Source: Pseudoduganella buxea (GTDB lineage: Bacteria; Pseudomonadota; Gammaproteobacteria; Burkholderiales; Burkholderiaceae_D). Taken from it: DNA of 64,000 nucleotides. The stretch is taken from assembly GCF_009720835.1 (NCBI RefSeq), contig NZ_WNKZ01000002.1:1-64000 (forward strand), read 5' to 3'. The notes below the pieces were generated by a model. The model searched no databases and had not been told where the DNA came from. It saw nothing but the letters and a program-made list of their open reading frames with translations. The position numbers were made by a program, and so were the translations under genes. Of the stretch, positions 1 to 9,241 are shown one piece after another (position 1 is the stretch's first letter; every line of letters begins with the position of its first letter).

Positions 1-67
1 GACCGCCCTGCGCCACCTGCTTGATCGCTGCAATCTTGAATTCCTCTGTGTACCGCTTACCGCTCAT
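1..67 (-). CDS. IS3-family transposase OrfA, N-terminal fragment cut by the window edge
   Basis: Reading leftwards from an ATG at 65-67, the frame begins MSGKRYTEEFKIAAIKQVA and runs off the window after about 22 codons. This start is the characteristic opening of the HTH_Tnp_1 domain of IS3-family OrfA proteins, which bind the element's inverted repeats and are fused by frameshifting to the OrfB integrase. An AAGGAG ribosome-binding site lies about 6 bases upstream. The terminal inverted repeat is at 103-127, so the gene sits where orfA is expected. Only the N-terminus is visible, so intactness cannot be judged. Confidence 0.75.
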   Translation of the reverse strand, partial: MSGKRYTEEFKIAAIKQVAQGG

Positions 68-102
68 ATCTTCTCCTTGTGCCCGACATTATGGCTCAGG
101 AG

Positions 103-127
103 TGTCTACGATAGTCGTGGCGATTCA
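103..127 (-). repeat. Terminal inverted repeat of the IS3-type element
   Basis: On the minus strand the element would start TGAATCGCCACGACTATCG, running into the orfA leader. The TGA start, and the match in style to the TGAACCGCC-type ends of many IS3-family elements in Burkholderiales, suggest position 127 is the left boundary. The other end and any target duplication are outside the window. Confidence 0.6.
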
Positions 128-262
128 GTGGGTCAATCCACGCACATGTATCGCTGAGAGGGTTCAACGCAATAGTTGTTCATCGACAGCAAAATTCCGC
201 GATCACTGTCGAAATTTCCTACAACATTTGGCAGTTAAGCTCTGTCCAGAGCAAAGCGCTAA

Positions 263-301
263 GAAAAAGCCCATGCGTCCAGATCATGGCACACATGGGC
301 T
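263..301 (-). terminator. Rho-independent terminator candidate
   Basis: On the minus strand AGCCCATGTG and CGCATGGGCT form a 10-bp stem (one mismatched G-T type pair) at 268-301, followed by a run of five T residues. It lies inside the mobile segment downstream of glmS and could stop transcription entering from glmS. Confidence 0.5.
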
Positions 302-344
302 GCTAATTCTTGTGACTGTCTTATGCTGTTTATTCAGTCTAGTT

Positions 345-397
345 TGACAAACGTAGATTGTAGCTGACACACATAATCTGCGATTGACAAACATAAT
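345..397 (-). repeat. Three 13-bp direct repeats at 20-bp period (candidate transposase-binding sites)
   Basis: The copies are at 345-357 (TGACAAACGTAGA), 365-377 (TGACACACATAAT) and 385-397 (TGACAAACATAAT). The exact periodicity and shared orientation argue against chance. Their place at the edge of foreign-looking, AT-richer DNA beside glmS suggests TnsB-type sites. Confidence 0.6.
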
Positions 398-434
398 TTA
401 GCCTCATCACAAGCTCGTTACCCAGCCGAAGCCA

Positions 435-2264
435 TCACTCCACCGTCACCGACTTCGCCAGATTGCGCGGCTTGTCCACATCCGTGCCACGGGCCAGGGC
501 CGTGTGGTACGCCAGCAGTTGCAGGGCGACGACGTGCAGGATCGGCGACAGGCAGCCGTAGTGTTCCGGCAGGCGGATGACGTGGACGCCGTCGCCCGAC
601 GTGATGCGCGAGTCGACGTCGGCGAAGACGTACAGCTGGCCGCCGCGGGCGCGCACTTCCTGCATGTTCGACTTCAGCTTTTCGATCAGCGCATCGTTCG
701 GGGCGATCGTGACGACCGGCATTTCCTCCGTCACCAGGGCCAGGGGGCCGTGCTTCAGTTCGCCTGCCGGATAGGCTTCCGCGTGGATGTACGAGATTTC
801 CTTCAGCTTCAGCGCGCCTTCCAGCGCGATCGGGTAGTGCATGCCGCGGCCCAGGAACAGGGCGTTTTCCTTGCGGGCGAACTCCTCGGCCCAGGCAATG
901 ATCTGCGGTTCCAGCGCCAGCACGGCGGTGATGGCCGACGGCAGGTGGCGCATGGCCTTCATGTGGGCGGATTCTTCTTCGTCCGTCAGGCGGCCATTGA
1001 CCTGGGCCAGCGACAGGGTCAGCAGGAACAGCGCGGCCAGCTGGGTGGTAAAGGCCTTGGTCGAGGCGACGCCCACTTCGACACCGGCGCGGGTGATGTA
1101 GGCCAGCTTGCACTCGCGCACCATTGCGCTGGTGGAGACGTTGCAGATCGTCAAGGTGTGCTCCATGCCCAGCGAACGGGCATGCTTCAGCGCGGCAATG
1201 GTGTCGGCCGTTTCGCCGGACTGGGAAATCGTCACCACAAGGGTGTCCGGGTGCGGCACGCTGTCGCGGTAGCGGTATTCGCTGGCGATTTCCACGCTGA
1301 CGGGCACCTTGGCGATCGATTCGATCCAGTACTTGGCCGTCAGACCGGCGTAGTAGCTGGTGCCGCAGGCGATGATCAGCACGCGGTCGATCTGCTTGAA
1401 GACCTTATAGGCTTCGTCGCCGAACAGTTCCGGCATGATGCCCGTGACGCCTTCCAGGGTGTCGCCCACCACGCGCGGCTGCTCGAAGATTTCCTTCTGC
1501 ATGAAGTGGCGGTACGGGCCCAGTTCGGCCGCGCCCGTGTGGGCGTGCACGGTTTTTACTTCACGCTCGACCGGGCGGCCGTCGACATCGACGATCCACG
1601 TGCGGCCCAGTTGCAGGTCGACGACGTCGCCTTCTTCCAGGTAGATGATCTGGTCGGTCGTGCCGGCCAGGGCCATGGCGTCGGAGGCGACGAAGTTCTC
1701 GCCTTTACCGAGGCCGACGATCAGCGGCGAACCTTGGCGGGCGGCGACAACGCGGTGCGGCTCTTCGCGGCTGAACACGGCAATGGCGTAGGCCCCGTGC
1801 AGGCGCTTGACGGCCTGCTGGACGGTCTCGAACAGGTCGCCGGTGTACATGTGTTCGACCAGGTGGGCAATCACTTCGGTATCCGTCTGGCTCTGGAACA
1901 CATACCCCAGCTGCTGCAGCTCGGCGCGCAGTTCGTCGTGGTTTTCGATGATACCGTTATGAACCAGGGCGATGCGAGCGTTCTCGTCACTGGGCGAGAA
2001 GTGCGGGTGGGCGTTGTGCGACGCCGGCGCGCCGTGCGTGGCCCAGCGGGTGTGGGCGATACCGGTGAAGCCCTGCAGGGCCACTTCGTCCATCTGCTTT
2101 TCCAGGTCCGCCACACGCGACGTGCTGCGCGAACGCTGCAGCTTGCCGTCCACATGCAGGGCGACGCCACAGGAGTCGTAGCCGCGGTATTCGAGGCGCT
2201 TCAGGCCTTCGATCAGGACTGGGGTGATATTACGTTGCGCTACTGCGCCGACGATGCCGCACAT
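435..2264 (-). CDS. glmS: Glutamine--fructose-6-phosphate aminotransferase (isomerizing)
   Basis: GlmS makes glucosamine-6-phosphate from fructose-6-phosphate and glutamine, the first committed step to UDP-GlcNAc for peptidoglycan and LPS. The start chosen gives MCGIVGAV, leaving the catalytic Cys at the N-terminus after Met removal; an upstream in-frame extension would bury it. The 609-residue protein has a type-2 glutaminase domain (about 1-220) and two SIS sugar-isomerase domains, and ends in the conserved KSVTVE that overlaps the Tn7 target-recognition sequence. A GAGG motif precedes the start. It is divergent from an Lrp-type regulator, and glmU lies 1.9 kb away on the same strand. Confidence 0.97.
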   Translation of the reverse strand: MCGIVGAVAQRNITPVLIEGLKRLEYRGYDSCGVALHVDGKLQRSRSTSRVADLEKQMDEVALQGFTGIAHTRWATHGAPASHNAHPHFSPSDENARIALVHNGIIENHDELRAELQQLGYVFQSQTDTEVIAHLVEHMYTGDLFETVQQAVKRLHGAYAIAVFSREEPHRVVAARQGSPLIVGLGKGENFVASDAMALAGTTDQIIYLEEGDVVDLQLGRTWIVDVDGRPVEREVKTVHAHTGAAELGPYRHFMQKEIFEQPRVVGDTLEGVTGIMPELFGDEAYKVFKQIDRVLIIACGTSYYAGLTAKYWIESIAKVPVSVEIASEYRYRDSVPHPDTLVVTISQSGETADTIAALKHARSLGMEHTLTICNVSTSAMVRECKLAYITRAGVEVGVASTKAFTTQLAALFLLTLSLAQVNGRLTDEEESAHMKAMRHLPSAITAVLALEPQIIAWAEEFARKENALFLGRGMHYPIALEGALKLKEISYIHAEAYPAGELKHGPLALVTEEMPVVTIAPNDALIEKLKSNMQEVRARGGQLYVFADVDSRITSGDGVHVIRLPEHYGCLSPILHVVALQLLAYHTALARGTDVDKPRNLAKSVTVE

Positions 2265-2345
2265 GGTGACCTCTGCAATGAAAGATGGAATGGCGCTATC
2301 GTAGTAGAGTGCGCTCGAAATAAGCTTTCTTAATGTACACATATA

Positions 2346-2379
2346 TGAAAGAATATTTCATGTCACTTTCGTTACGAAA
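2346..2379. promoter_or_regulatory. Two palindromes between glmS and the Lrp-type gene
   Basis: TGAAAGAATATTTCA (2346-2360, one mismatched arm base) and TTTCGTTACGAAA (2367-2379, perfect arms) lie in the 143-bp divergent intergenic region, which is much more AT-rich than its surroundings. Lrp/AsnC proteins typically bind such dyads and often autoregulate, so these are operator candidates. Binding is inferred. Confidence 0.4.
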
Positions 2380-2407
2380 TTATCTTTCATTTTTATTCAA
2401 AAATTTT

Positions 2408-2878
2408 ATGAATACGCCATTTGAGCTGGACGATGTCGACCGCCGCATCCTGAATGCCCTGCAATCGGACGCCGCCTTGACCAATACTGAGCTGGCGCAA
2501 CTGGTGCACGTGTCGGCACCCACCTGCCTGCGCCGCGTCAAGCAATTGCGCGATCACGGTGTCATTGCCCGCCAGGTGGCCATCGTGGCGCCGGAAAAAG
2601 TGGGCACGCAGCTGACGGCCATCGTCGACATCACCCTGGACGTGCAGGCGGCCGACCGCATGGCCGAGTTCGAGGGGCATGTGGCGCAGGAGCCGGCCGT
2701 GTTGCAGTGCTACCGGGTCTCGCCCGGGCCGGATTTCGTGCTGATCGTGCAGGTGGCGGACATGCCGGCCTACCACGCGCTGGCGCACCGGCTGTTCACC
2801 AGCCACGCCAATGTGCGCAATGTGAAGACGTATTTTTCGACCTTCCGCAGCAAGTTCGAAACGCGCATCGCCCTGTAG
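2408..2878 (+). CDS. Lrp/AsnC-family transcriptional regulator
   Basis: This 156-residue protein begins MNTPFELDDVDRRIL and has the usual two-part Lrp layout: an AsnC-type winged helix-turn-helix (about 5-60, including TNTELAQLVHVSAPTCLRRV) and an RAM ligand-binding domain (about 65-150). An in-frame extension upstream of 2408 is AT-rich and unlike the family, so the internal ATG is preferred. Such proteins form octamers or dimers that sense amino acids. It is divergent from glmS with palindromes between them, so autoregulation and possibly glmS control are plausible. The effector cannot be told from sequence. Confidence 0.9.
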   Translation: MNTPFELDDVDRRILNALQSDAALTNTELAQLVHVSAPTCLRRVKQLRDHGVIARQVAIVAPEKVGTQLTAIVDITLDVQAADRMAEFEGHVAQEPAVLQCYRVSPGPDFVLIVQVADMPAYHALAHRLFTSHANVRNVKTYFSTFRSKFETRIAL

Positions 2879-3573
2879 CAACCGGGTTATCCCAACTTGT
2901 TCACCGGCTGCACACAGCCTGCCCACAGCCTTATACGGTGCTTGTCAACATCTTGCTACCGGCTTGCCCACAGTGTCTTCCACAGGGTCATCCACTGCTT
3001 TGGGATAGTTACACACAGCTTTACACAGCCTTATTCGACCGCTGCCCACAGGGTTGCCCACAGCCGCGGGCCCAGCACCGCCAGGCTGGAAGCGGCCTGG
3101 CGCCCGGCTGCCGAACAAGGCGGCAACATCGGGATGGCTGTGAACAACAACGTTTTTGCAGGTGCCGATTTCTCGTGCCCGTCAATCATATAGAAAGTTG
3201 CGCTGCGCGCACCCCGGAGGCACAAAAAGGCCCAAGGCGCGCCGGACCTGCCCACAGCGCAATCAGCACCGCAGCCGCGCGTATTGACAAGCTTCCTATC
3301 AACAACTTATCGACTGCTTGTCCACACGGTTATACACCAGTCGCCGTGCCTGTTTTTGTGGCAGAAACCCACGATACAGTGCTGCCCACAGCTTTTCCAA
3401 CTCTTGTTCACCGGCTTGCCCACAAAGTTATCCCCACTTTTCCAGAGAGCATCCAGCGCCAAAGCAGTCCAGCTCCACATTGCAGTTCTGCACTGTTTAC
3501 ACACCGCTTGTTCCGGGGCTTACCCACAAAGTTCTCCACAAGCAGCTCGGGCGCGGGGCGGCTAGAATGACGC
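2879..3573 (+). other. Gene-free 695-bp region dense in DnaA-box-like 9-mers
   Basis: No convincing gene was found. The region repeats TTGCCCACA, CTGCCCACA, TTGTCCACA and related words, nearly all in one orientation. Examples are at 2964, 3042, 3054, 3318, 3382 and 3416. Closer matches to the DnaA consensus TTATNCACA are at 3330 (TTATACACC), 3428 (TTATCCCCA), 3520 (TTACCCACA) and 3532 (TTCTCCACA). It could be a DnaA-binding or titration locus or part of an origin. The short reading frames crossing it look like by-products of the repeats. Confidence 0.5.
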
Positions 3574-4176
3574 ATGAATTATCTTGCCCATATCTACCTG
3601 GCGCGGCACAGCGACGCGGCCATGGTCGGCGCCATGCTGGGCGACTTCGTCAAGGCCGGCGACATGGCCAGCTACCCGCCGGAGATCGCACGCGAGATCA
3701 TGCTGCACCGCCATGTCGATACGTACACGGACAGCCACTCCATTGTCGTATCGGCCCGGGAACTGTTCGGCGCAGGGCGGCGGCGCTATGCCGGCATCGT
3801 GCTCGACGTGTTCTATGACCATGTGCTGAGCCAGGACTGGGGGCGCTATTGCGCCGTGCCCCGCGAGGAATTGATTGCGCGCTTCTACCGGGCCTTGATG
3901 GCGCACGAGGCGGTGCTGCCGGCGCGGCTGCGCGACATGCTGCCTTACCTGGTGCGGCAGGACTGGCTGGGGGGATACATGGAATTCGACGGCGTGGTGG
4001 AGACAGTGGCGCGGGTGTCGCGCCGCCTGAGCCGCAATGGCGAGCTGCTGCGTGACGGTGTGCAGGACCTGGTCGCGCACCAGGATGCCATCACGCAGGG
4101 GTTCGACCGATTCTTCCCGCAGCTGATCGCGTTTGCCGCGGCGCGGCGGGAAGAACTGATGATGGCCGAATCTTGA
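3574..4176 (+). CDS. acpH: Acyl carrier protein phosphodiesterase (AcpH/DUF479 family)
   Basis: AcpH removes the 4'-phosphopantetheine group from holo-ACP in the cytoplasm and belongs to the HD-like DUF479 family. The 200-residue product has the family's typical opening MNYLAHIYLA, the GAMLGDFVK segment and the LHRHVDTYTDSH segment that supplies likely metal ligands. Length matches the E. coli protein (about 190 residues). It ends directly against the stop codon of the convergent glmU with no space for a separate terminator, so the two transcripts probably overlap. Confidence 0.88.
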   Translation: MNYLAHIYLARHSDAAMVGAMLGDFVKAGDMASYPPEIAREIMLHRHVDTYTDSHSIVVSARELFGAGRRRYAGIVLDVFYDHVLSQDWGRYCAVPREELIARFYRALMAHEAVLPARLRDMLPYLVRQDWLGGYMEFDGVVETVARVSRRLSRNGELLRDGVQDLVAHQDAITQGFDRFFPQLIAFAAARREELMMAES

Positions 4177-5553
4177 TTACTTCTTGGTCTTGACGGGGCG
4201 GACCCAGCTGTCGACGGTCAGCTGCTTCGGACGGGAAATCGTCAGCTTCCCGGCCGGGGCATCTTTCGTCAGGGTCGTGCCGGCACCGATGGTGGCGCCA
4301 GCACCGACGGTAACGGGGGCCACCAGCTGGCTGTCGCTGCCGATAAAGGCGTCGTCCTCGATAACGGTGCGGAACTTGTTGGCACCATCGTAGTTGCACG
4401 TGATGACGCCGGCGCCGATATTGACGCGCGAGCCCACCGTCGTGTCGCCCACGTAGGCAAGGTGGTTGGCCTTGCTGTGCGCGGCCACCTGGCTGTTCTT
4501 AATTTCGACGAAGTTGCCGACATGGACGTCCTCGCCCAGCTCGGTACCGGGGCGCAGGCGCGCATACGGCCCGATGATGGAGGCGGGGCCGACAATGGCC
4601 TGTTCGATATGGCAGAACGGCTTGATCTGGGCACCGGCAGCGATTTTCGCATTGACCAGCACGCTGTGCGCGCCGATCGTGACGCCATCGGCCAGTTCGA
4701 CCTTGCCTTCGAACACACAACCAACGTCGATCGTCACGTCGCGCCCGCACACCAGCTCGCCGCGAATATCGATGCGGGCCGGATCCATTACCGTCACACC
4801 CCGTTCCAGCAGCGCCAGCGCCTGGTTGTTCTGGTGGATGCGTTCCAGCTGGGCCAGCTGCACCTTGCTGTTGACGCCCAGCACTTCCCATTCGGCGGAC
4901 GGGTGGGCCGACACCACTTCGACGCCGTCGGCCACGGCCTGGGCGACGATATCGGTCAGGTAGTACTCGCCCTGGGCGTTATTGTTCTGCAGCTTGCCCA
5001 GCCATTGCTTCAAGCGCGCCGTCGGCACGCACATGATGCCGGAATTGATTTCCTGGATGCGGCGCTCCTCGGCGCTGGCATCCTTTTCCTCGACGATGCG
5101 CACGATGCGCCCGTTTTCACGGACGATGCGGCCCAGGCCGTACGGATCGGCCTGCACGACGGTGAGAATGCCCAGCTTGTCCTGCCCGGCCGCTTCCACC
5201 AGTCGCTGCAGCGACGCGCTCGTCGTCAGCGGCACGTCGCCGTACAGCACCAGGGTCGGCACGGCGTCGTCCAGTTCCGGCAGCCCCTGCATGACGGCGT
5301 GACCCGTGCCCAGCTGCGGTTCCTGCAGCGCGGCGGAGATGGCGATGCCGCCCCGCGCCTTGTGCTGTTCCAGCGCGCCCAGCACCGCGGCGCCGCCGTG
5401 CCCGTATATCACGCATAATTTGGCCGGAGCAAGGGTCCGCGCGGTATCGATCACGTGCGACAACAAGGGCTTGCCGGCCAGGGGATGCAAGACCTTGGGC
5501 AAAGTGGATTGCATGCGTTTGCCCATGCCGGCAGCAAGAATGACAACGTTCAT
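4177..5553 (-). CDS. glmU: Bifunctional N-acetylglucosamine-1-phosphate uridyltransferase / glucosamine-1-phosphate acetyltransferase
   Basis: GlmU acetylates glucosamine-1-phosphate and then couples it to UTP, giving UDP-GlcNAc. The start at 5551-5553 gives [16 protein letters not shown], the nucleotide-binding signature, followed by [12 protein letters not shown]. The N-terminal pyrophosphorylase domain covers about 1-230. The remainder of the 458 residues is a left-handed beta-helix acetyltransferase of hexapeptide repeats (for example [12 protein letters not shown]). The frame stays open far upstream over rsmD, but only this ATG gives the family N-terminus. It is adjacent to and convergent with acpH. 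Confidence 0.97.
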   Translation of the reverse strand: MNVVILAAGMGKRMQSTLPKVLHPLAGKPLLSHVIDTARTLAPAKLCVIYGHGGAAVLGALEQHKARGGIAISAALQEPQLGTGHAVMQGLPELDDAVPTLVLYGDVPLTTSASLQRLVEAAGQDKLGILTVVQADPYGLGRIVRENGRIVRIVEEKDASAEERRIQEINSGIMCVPTARLKQWLGKLQNNNAQGEYYLTDIVAQAVADGVEVVSAHPSAEWEVLGVNSKVQLAQLERIHQNNQALALLERGVTVMDPARIDIRGELVCGRDVTIDVGCVFEGKVELADGVTIGAHSVLVNAKIAAGAQIKPFCHIEQAIVGPASIIGPYARLRPGTELGEDVHVGNFVEIKNSQVAAHSKANHLAYVGDTTVGSRVNIGAGVITCNYDGANKFRTVIEDDAFIGSDSQLVAPVTVGAGATIGAGTTLTKDAPAGKLTISRPKQLTVDSWVRPVKTKK

Positions 5554-5577
5554 ATGGACGATTCGAAAGTTATAAAT

Positions 5578-6459
5578 ATGCAAAAGTTTAGCACGCAGTC
5601 TTTCCGCACGTGGTGCATCCTGGCCGCCGTGGTGCTGGTGGCCGCCTGCAGTTCGCTGAAACTGGCATATAACAATGGCGATACCCTGCTGTATTGGTGG
5701 CTCGACAATTATGTCGATTTCGAGGACGGCCAGCGGGGCGAGGTCAAGAAGGATATCGATAATCTGTTCCGCTGGCACCGCAAGACCCAGCTGCAGGACT
5801 ATATCCACGTGCTGCAGAAGGCGCAGAAGCAGTTGCAGGGCAATCCCACCCAGGCCGAGCTGCTGGCCGACTACAACGACGTGCGCGCCCGCACCCAGGC
5901 GCTGTTGCTGAAGGCAGCCCCGGACATCGCCGACCTGGCCCTGTCGCTGAAGCCCGAACAGCTGGAGCAGATGGAAAAGAAGTTCGCCAAGAATAACGCG
6001 GATTTCCGCAAGAAGAACATGAAGGGCGACAAGGCCGACCAGAACAAGTACCGCTACAAGAAATCGATGGAACAATTCGAACTGTGGTTCGGCAATTTCA
6101 CCAACGAGCAGGAAAACACGATTCGCGCCGCCTCGGACGCCCGTCCCCTCGACAACAACATCTGGCTGGATGAACGCATGCGCCGCCAGCGCAACGTGCT
6201 GGCGCTGGCCCGCCGCATCGTGCAGGAAAAGCCCAGCCGCGAGCAGGCCACCGCCCAGATCCAAGCGCTGATCCGGGAATCGTTCACGCGCCTGGACAAT
6301 TCCGAGCGCAAGCCCTTCTTCGACGCCTACACGAACAGCACGATCGAGCTGGTCCACACGGTGATCCGCATCGCCACGCCGGAACAGAAAGCCCATGCGC
6401 ACAAGCGCATGCAGGGCTGGATCAACGATTTCACGACCCTGGCGGCCGAGGTGAAATAA
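5578..6459 (+). CDS. DUF6279-type lipoprotein of unknown function
   Basis: The start at 5578 gives a lipoprotein signal peptide ([20 protein letters not shown]) with the lipobox LVAAC and Cys24 as the lipidation site; an ATG at 5554 is possible but adds eight polar residues. The mature part is highly charged and helical, rich in Lys, Glu and Gln, with the early [20 protein letters not shown] pattern typical of DUF6279 lipoproteins in beta- and gammaproteobacteria. The function of that family is unknown to me. It is divergent from glmU with almost no intergenic space, so its promoter must overlap the glmU start. Confidence 0.7.
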   Translation: MQKFSTQSFRTWCILAAVVLVAACSSLKLAYNNGDTLLYWWLDNYVDFEDGQRGEVKKDIDNLFRWHRKTQLQDYIHVLQKAQKQLQGNPTQAELLADYNDVRARTQALLLKAAPDIADLALSLKPEQLEQMEKKFAKNNADFRKKNMKGDKADQNKYRYKKSMEQFELWFGNFTNEQENTIRAASDARPLDNNIWLDERMRRQRNVLALARRIVQEKPSREQATAQIQALIRESFTRLDNSERKPFFDAYTNSTIELVHTVIRIATPEQKAHAHKRMQGWINDFTTLAAEVK

Positions 6460-6579
6460 GGACTGCAACGTTGCTGGAAAACGGTCGGTCCGCCGCAGCG
6501 GTCGGACACCGGTTTTCGGGAAACATTCGGGCGGCGGCGCGCATGATATAGTGCCGCGTCCTATTTGTCCGACCTCGCC

Positions 6580-7230
6580 ATGCAGAAGAAAAAGCCCGCC
6601 AAAGTTCCCGTCCACGGTCCCCAGCACAGCAAACAGGTGCGCATTATCGGCGGCAGCTGGAAGCGCACGCCGCTGCCCGTGCTGGACGCGCTGGGCCTGC
6701 GTCCGACGCCGGACCGGGTGCGCGAAACCGTCTTCAACTGGCTGAACCATTTGCTGGACAACTGGTCTCAATCCCAGGTGCTCGATCTGTTCGCCGGCAG
6801 CGGCGCGCTGGGCTTCGAGGCGGCCAGCCGCGGCGCTGGCGCCGTGACGATGATCGATGCCAACACGGGCGTGGTGCGCCAGCTCGATGCCATCAAGGAA
6901 AAACTGAAGGCCGCCAACGTGACGGTGCTGCGGGCCGATGCGCTGGCGGCGGCGCAATCGCTGGCGCTGCGTGGCCAGCGTTTCGACGTCATCTTCCTCG
7001 ACCCGCCGTATGGCCTGAACCTGCTGGAGCGTTCGCTGCCGCTGTGCCAGGCGCTCGTGAAGGAGGGTGGCCTGGTCTACGCCGAGGCGGAAGCGCCGCT
7101 GATGGGCGAGGAAGAAGAAGGCGGGGGCGGCGAGGCGCCGGACTGGCTGGCCCCGTGGGAAGTGGTGCGCTTCGACAAGGCTGGCCTGGTGCATTTCCAC
7201 CTGTTGCGCCTGCGCGCCAAAGGCGCCTGA
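6580..7230 (+). CDS. rsmD: 16S rRNA (guanine966-N2)-methyltransferase
   Basis: RsmD methylates G966 in the 30S P-site region using S-adenosylmethionine. The 216-residue protein has [12 protein letters not shown] near the N-terminus and [15 protein letters not shown] (about 41-55). The class I SAM motif [13 protein letters not shown] starts at about 69, and the catalytic DPPY is at about 141-144. An Ala/Glu/Gly-rich insertion of about 20 residues follows motif DPPY. ATG at 6580 is preferred over a TTG at 6565. It is followed by coaD, a common pairing in proteobacteria. Confidence 0.93.
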   Translation: MQKKKPAKVPVHGPQHSKQVRIIGGSWKRTPLPVLDALGLRPTPDRVRETVFNWLNHLLDNWSQSQVLDLFAGSGALGFEAASRGAGAVTMIDANTGVVRQLDAIKEKLKAANVTVLRADALAAAQSLALRGQRFDVIFLDPPYGLNLLERSLPLCQALVKEGGLVYAEAEAPLMGEEEEGGGGEAPDWLAPWEVVRFDKAGLVHFHLLRLRAKGA

Positions 7231-7306
7231 TCCCCACCCGGCAAATCCGGGGTCCTCGAAGCGGTGCCTGGATTTAGGGCATAATGCGCGTCTGATTGGT
7301 GCATAA

Positions 7307-8080
<774 letters not shown>

Positions 8081-8220
8081 TACCCGTCACTTACCCTTCA
8101 CTTGCACCTTTTTCGCCCAGCCCGCCGGCGCAAAAGGCAGCACTGCAACACCGGCCCGGTTGGGTGGTATATTGCGATGGCATTGCCCAACGCAACTTGA
8201 TTACCCGTTCCGGAGACCGT

Positions 8221-8811
8221 ATGTCCTTCACCCGTAGAAAACTGCTTTCCGCCGCCGCCGTGCTGCTGGCCATGGCCGCCGCGCCGGCATTTGCCGCCGT
8301 CGATGTCGCCGGCATCAAATTCGAGGAAACCGCCACCGTCGGCGGCCAGGTATTGAAGCTGAACGGGGTAGGCGTACGCACCAAGGTGATCTTCAAGGTC
8401 TATGCGCTGGGGCTGTACCTGGCGGAAAAGAAAACCAGCCTGGCCGACGTGCAAGCCGTTCACGGTGCGCGCCGCCTGCACATCGCCCTGCTGCGCGACC
8501 TGACGTCGGAAGAATTCGGCGACGCCTTCATGAAGGGCCTGAACGCCAACACGGACCAGGCCGAGCGCATCCGCCTGCTGCCGCAAACCAAGGCCTTCGG
8601 CGAGATGTTCGCGTCCATTCCCGGCCTGAAGAAGGGCGATACGCTGCTGGTGGATTGGGTGCCGGGCACGGGCACGGTGTGCACCTTGAACGGCAAGAAG
8701 ATCGGGGAAACGGTGCAGGAGGTGGCGTTCTACAACGCCATCGTGCGCATCTGGCTGGGTGAGCACCCGGCCGACGAAGCCCTGAAGCCGAAACTCCTGG
8801 GCGGAAAATAA
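8221..8811 (+). CDS. Chalcone isomerase-like periplasmic protein
   Basis: The 196-residue protein has a signal peptide with a twin-arginine-like start (TRRKLL) and a probable cleavage after AFA near residue 25. The mature part, with LNGVGVRTKVIFKVYALGLYL and later TGTVCTLNGKKIGE, matches the bacterial chalcone isomerase-like fold family. These proteins lack proven enzymatic activity and are thought to bind fatty-acid-like ligands. It follows the ferredoxin by 140 bp in the same direction and may have its own promoter. Confidence 0.8.
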   Translation: MSFTRRKLLSAAAVLLAMAAAPAFAAVDVAGIKFEETATVGGQVLKLNGVGVRTKVIFKVYALGLYLAEKKTSLADVQAVHGARRLHIALLRDLTSEEFGDAFMKGLNANTDQAERIRLLPQTKAFGEMFASIPGLKKGDTLLVDWVPGTGTVCTLNGKKIGETVQEVAFYNAIVRIWLGEHPADEALKPKLLGGK

Positions 8812-8845
8812 GCAGACGCGGCCATGCCGCGTGGACGGCTGCAGC

Positions 8846-9136
8846 TTAGCCGCGGGACGCCATGGCGCGCAGTTCGGCAGCGTTGCTGGGCGAGCCGTCG
8901 GCGGCGTTCATCAGGCCCTTGAGCAACGTGGCATCGCGCATCTGGCGACGCTGCAGGCGCTGTTCCTTCGTGCGACGTGGTTTGATGGCCAGCAAGGCGG
9001 CCAGCGCCAGTCCGCGCAGCAGGGGCCGGAACAGGACGACAAAACCCACTACCAACACGGCAACGGACAGGAATTGCAGCGCCTCGACCAGCGAAAACGT
9101 GGTGAGGAATTGTGCTGCGGAAATGAAATTGGACAT
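8846..9136 (-). CDS. Small membrane protein of unknown function
   Basis: The 96-residue product begins MSNFISAAQFLTTFSLVEAL. It has one long hydrophobic region (about 18-50, LQFLSVAVLVVGFVVLF then LALAALLAI) followed by a basic, Arg-rich tail (KPRRTKEQRLQRRQMR). The pattern suggests an inner-membrane protein with a cytoplasmic C-terminus. The minus-strand frame remains open upstream across the LysR gene, but the ATG at 9134-9136 lies just inside the divergent intergenic region and is the natural start. No family was recognised. Confidence 0.6.
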   Translation of the reverse strand: MSNFISAAQFLTTFSLVEALQFLSVAVLVVGFVVLFRPLLRGLALAALLAIKPRRTKEQRLQRRQMRDATLLKGLMNAADGSPSNAAELRAMASRG

Positions 9137-9241
9137 GCTTTTCAGGTTGCGTTTAGAATCTGACGCTACTATAGTGCAGCGCAACATATCATTCCAATTC
9201 TGTTTCCCAATATTAATCATCACTACTCTGAATAACACACC

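Larger units (their letters stand above)
128..411. mobile_element. Probable right end of a Tn7-like transposon inserted at attTn7 beside glmS
   Basis: Three copies of a TGACAAACATAAT-like motif begin at 345, 365 and 385, exactly 20 bp apart and in one orientation. They resemble the closely packed TnsB-binding sites of a Tn7 right end. Reading from glmS, 23 bp separate its stop codon from a TGT trinucleotide at 411-409. Tn7 inserts about 25 bp past the glmS stop with its right end facing glmS, so motif, position and orientation agree. No tns gene is visible; the rest lies leftwards, interrupted by the IS3-type element. No ORF of note was seen in 128-344. Confidence 0.55.

Noticed and set aside
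504-2333. 609-codon open frame on the plus strand opposite glmS
   Set aside because: Antisense shadow of a GC-rich gene: the product is rich in Gly, Asp, Gln, His and Arg without domains, while the minus strand encodes an unmistakable GlmS.
2897-3570. Several 90-290 codon frames across the DnaA-box-like block
   Set aside because: Products consist of repeats such as TACPQ and THRLA arising from the 9-mers; no ribosome-binding site or domain.
5554-5577. Earlier ATG start for the DUF6279-type lipoprotein
   Set aside because: It adds eight polar residues ahead of a complete lipoprotein signal peptide; the ATG at 5578 is simpler.
4177-7200. Extended 1007-codon glmU frame
   Set aside because: Residues ahead of the [12 protein letters not shown] start are antisense to rsmD and the lipoprotein gene and have no domain.
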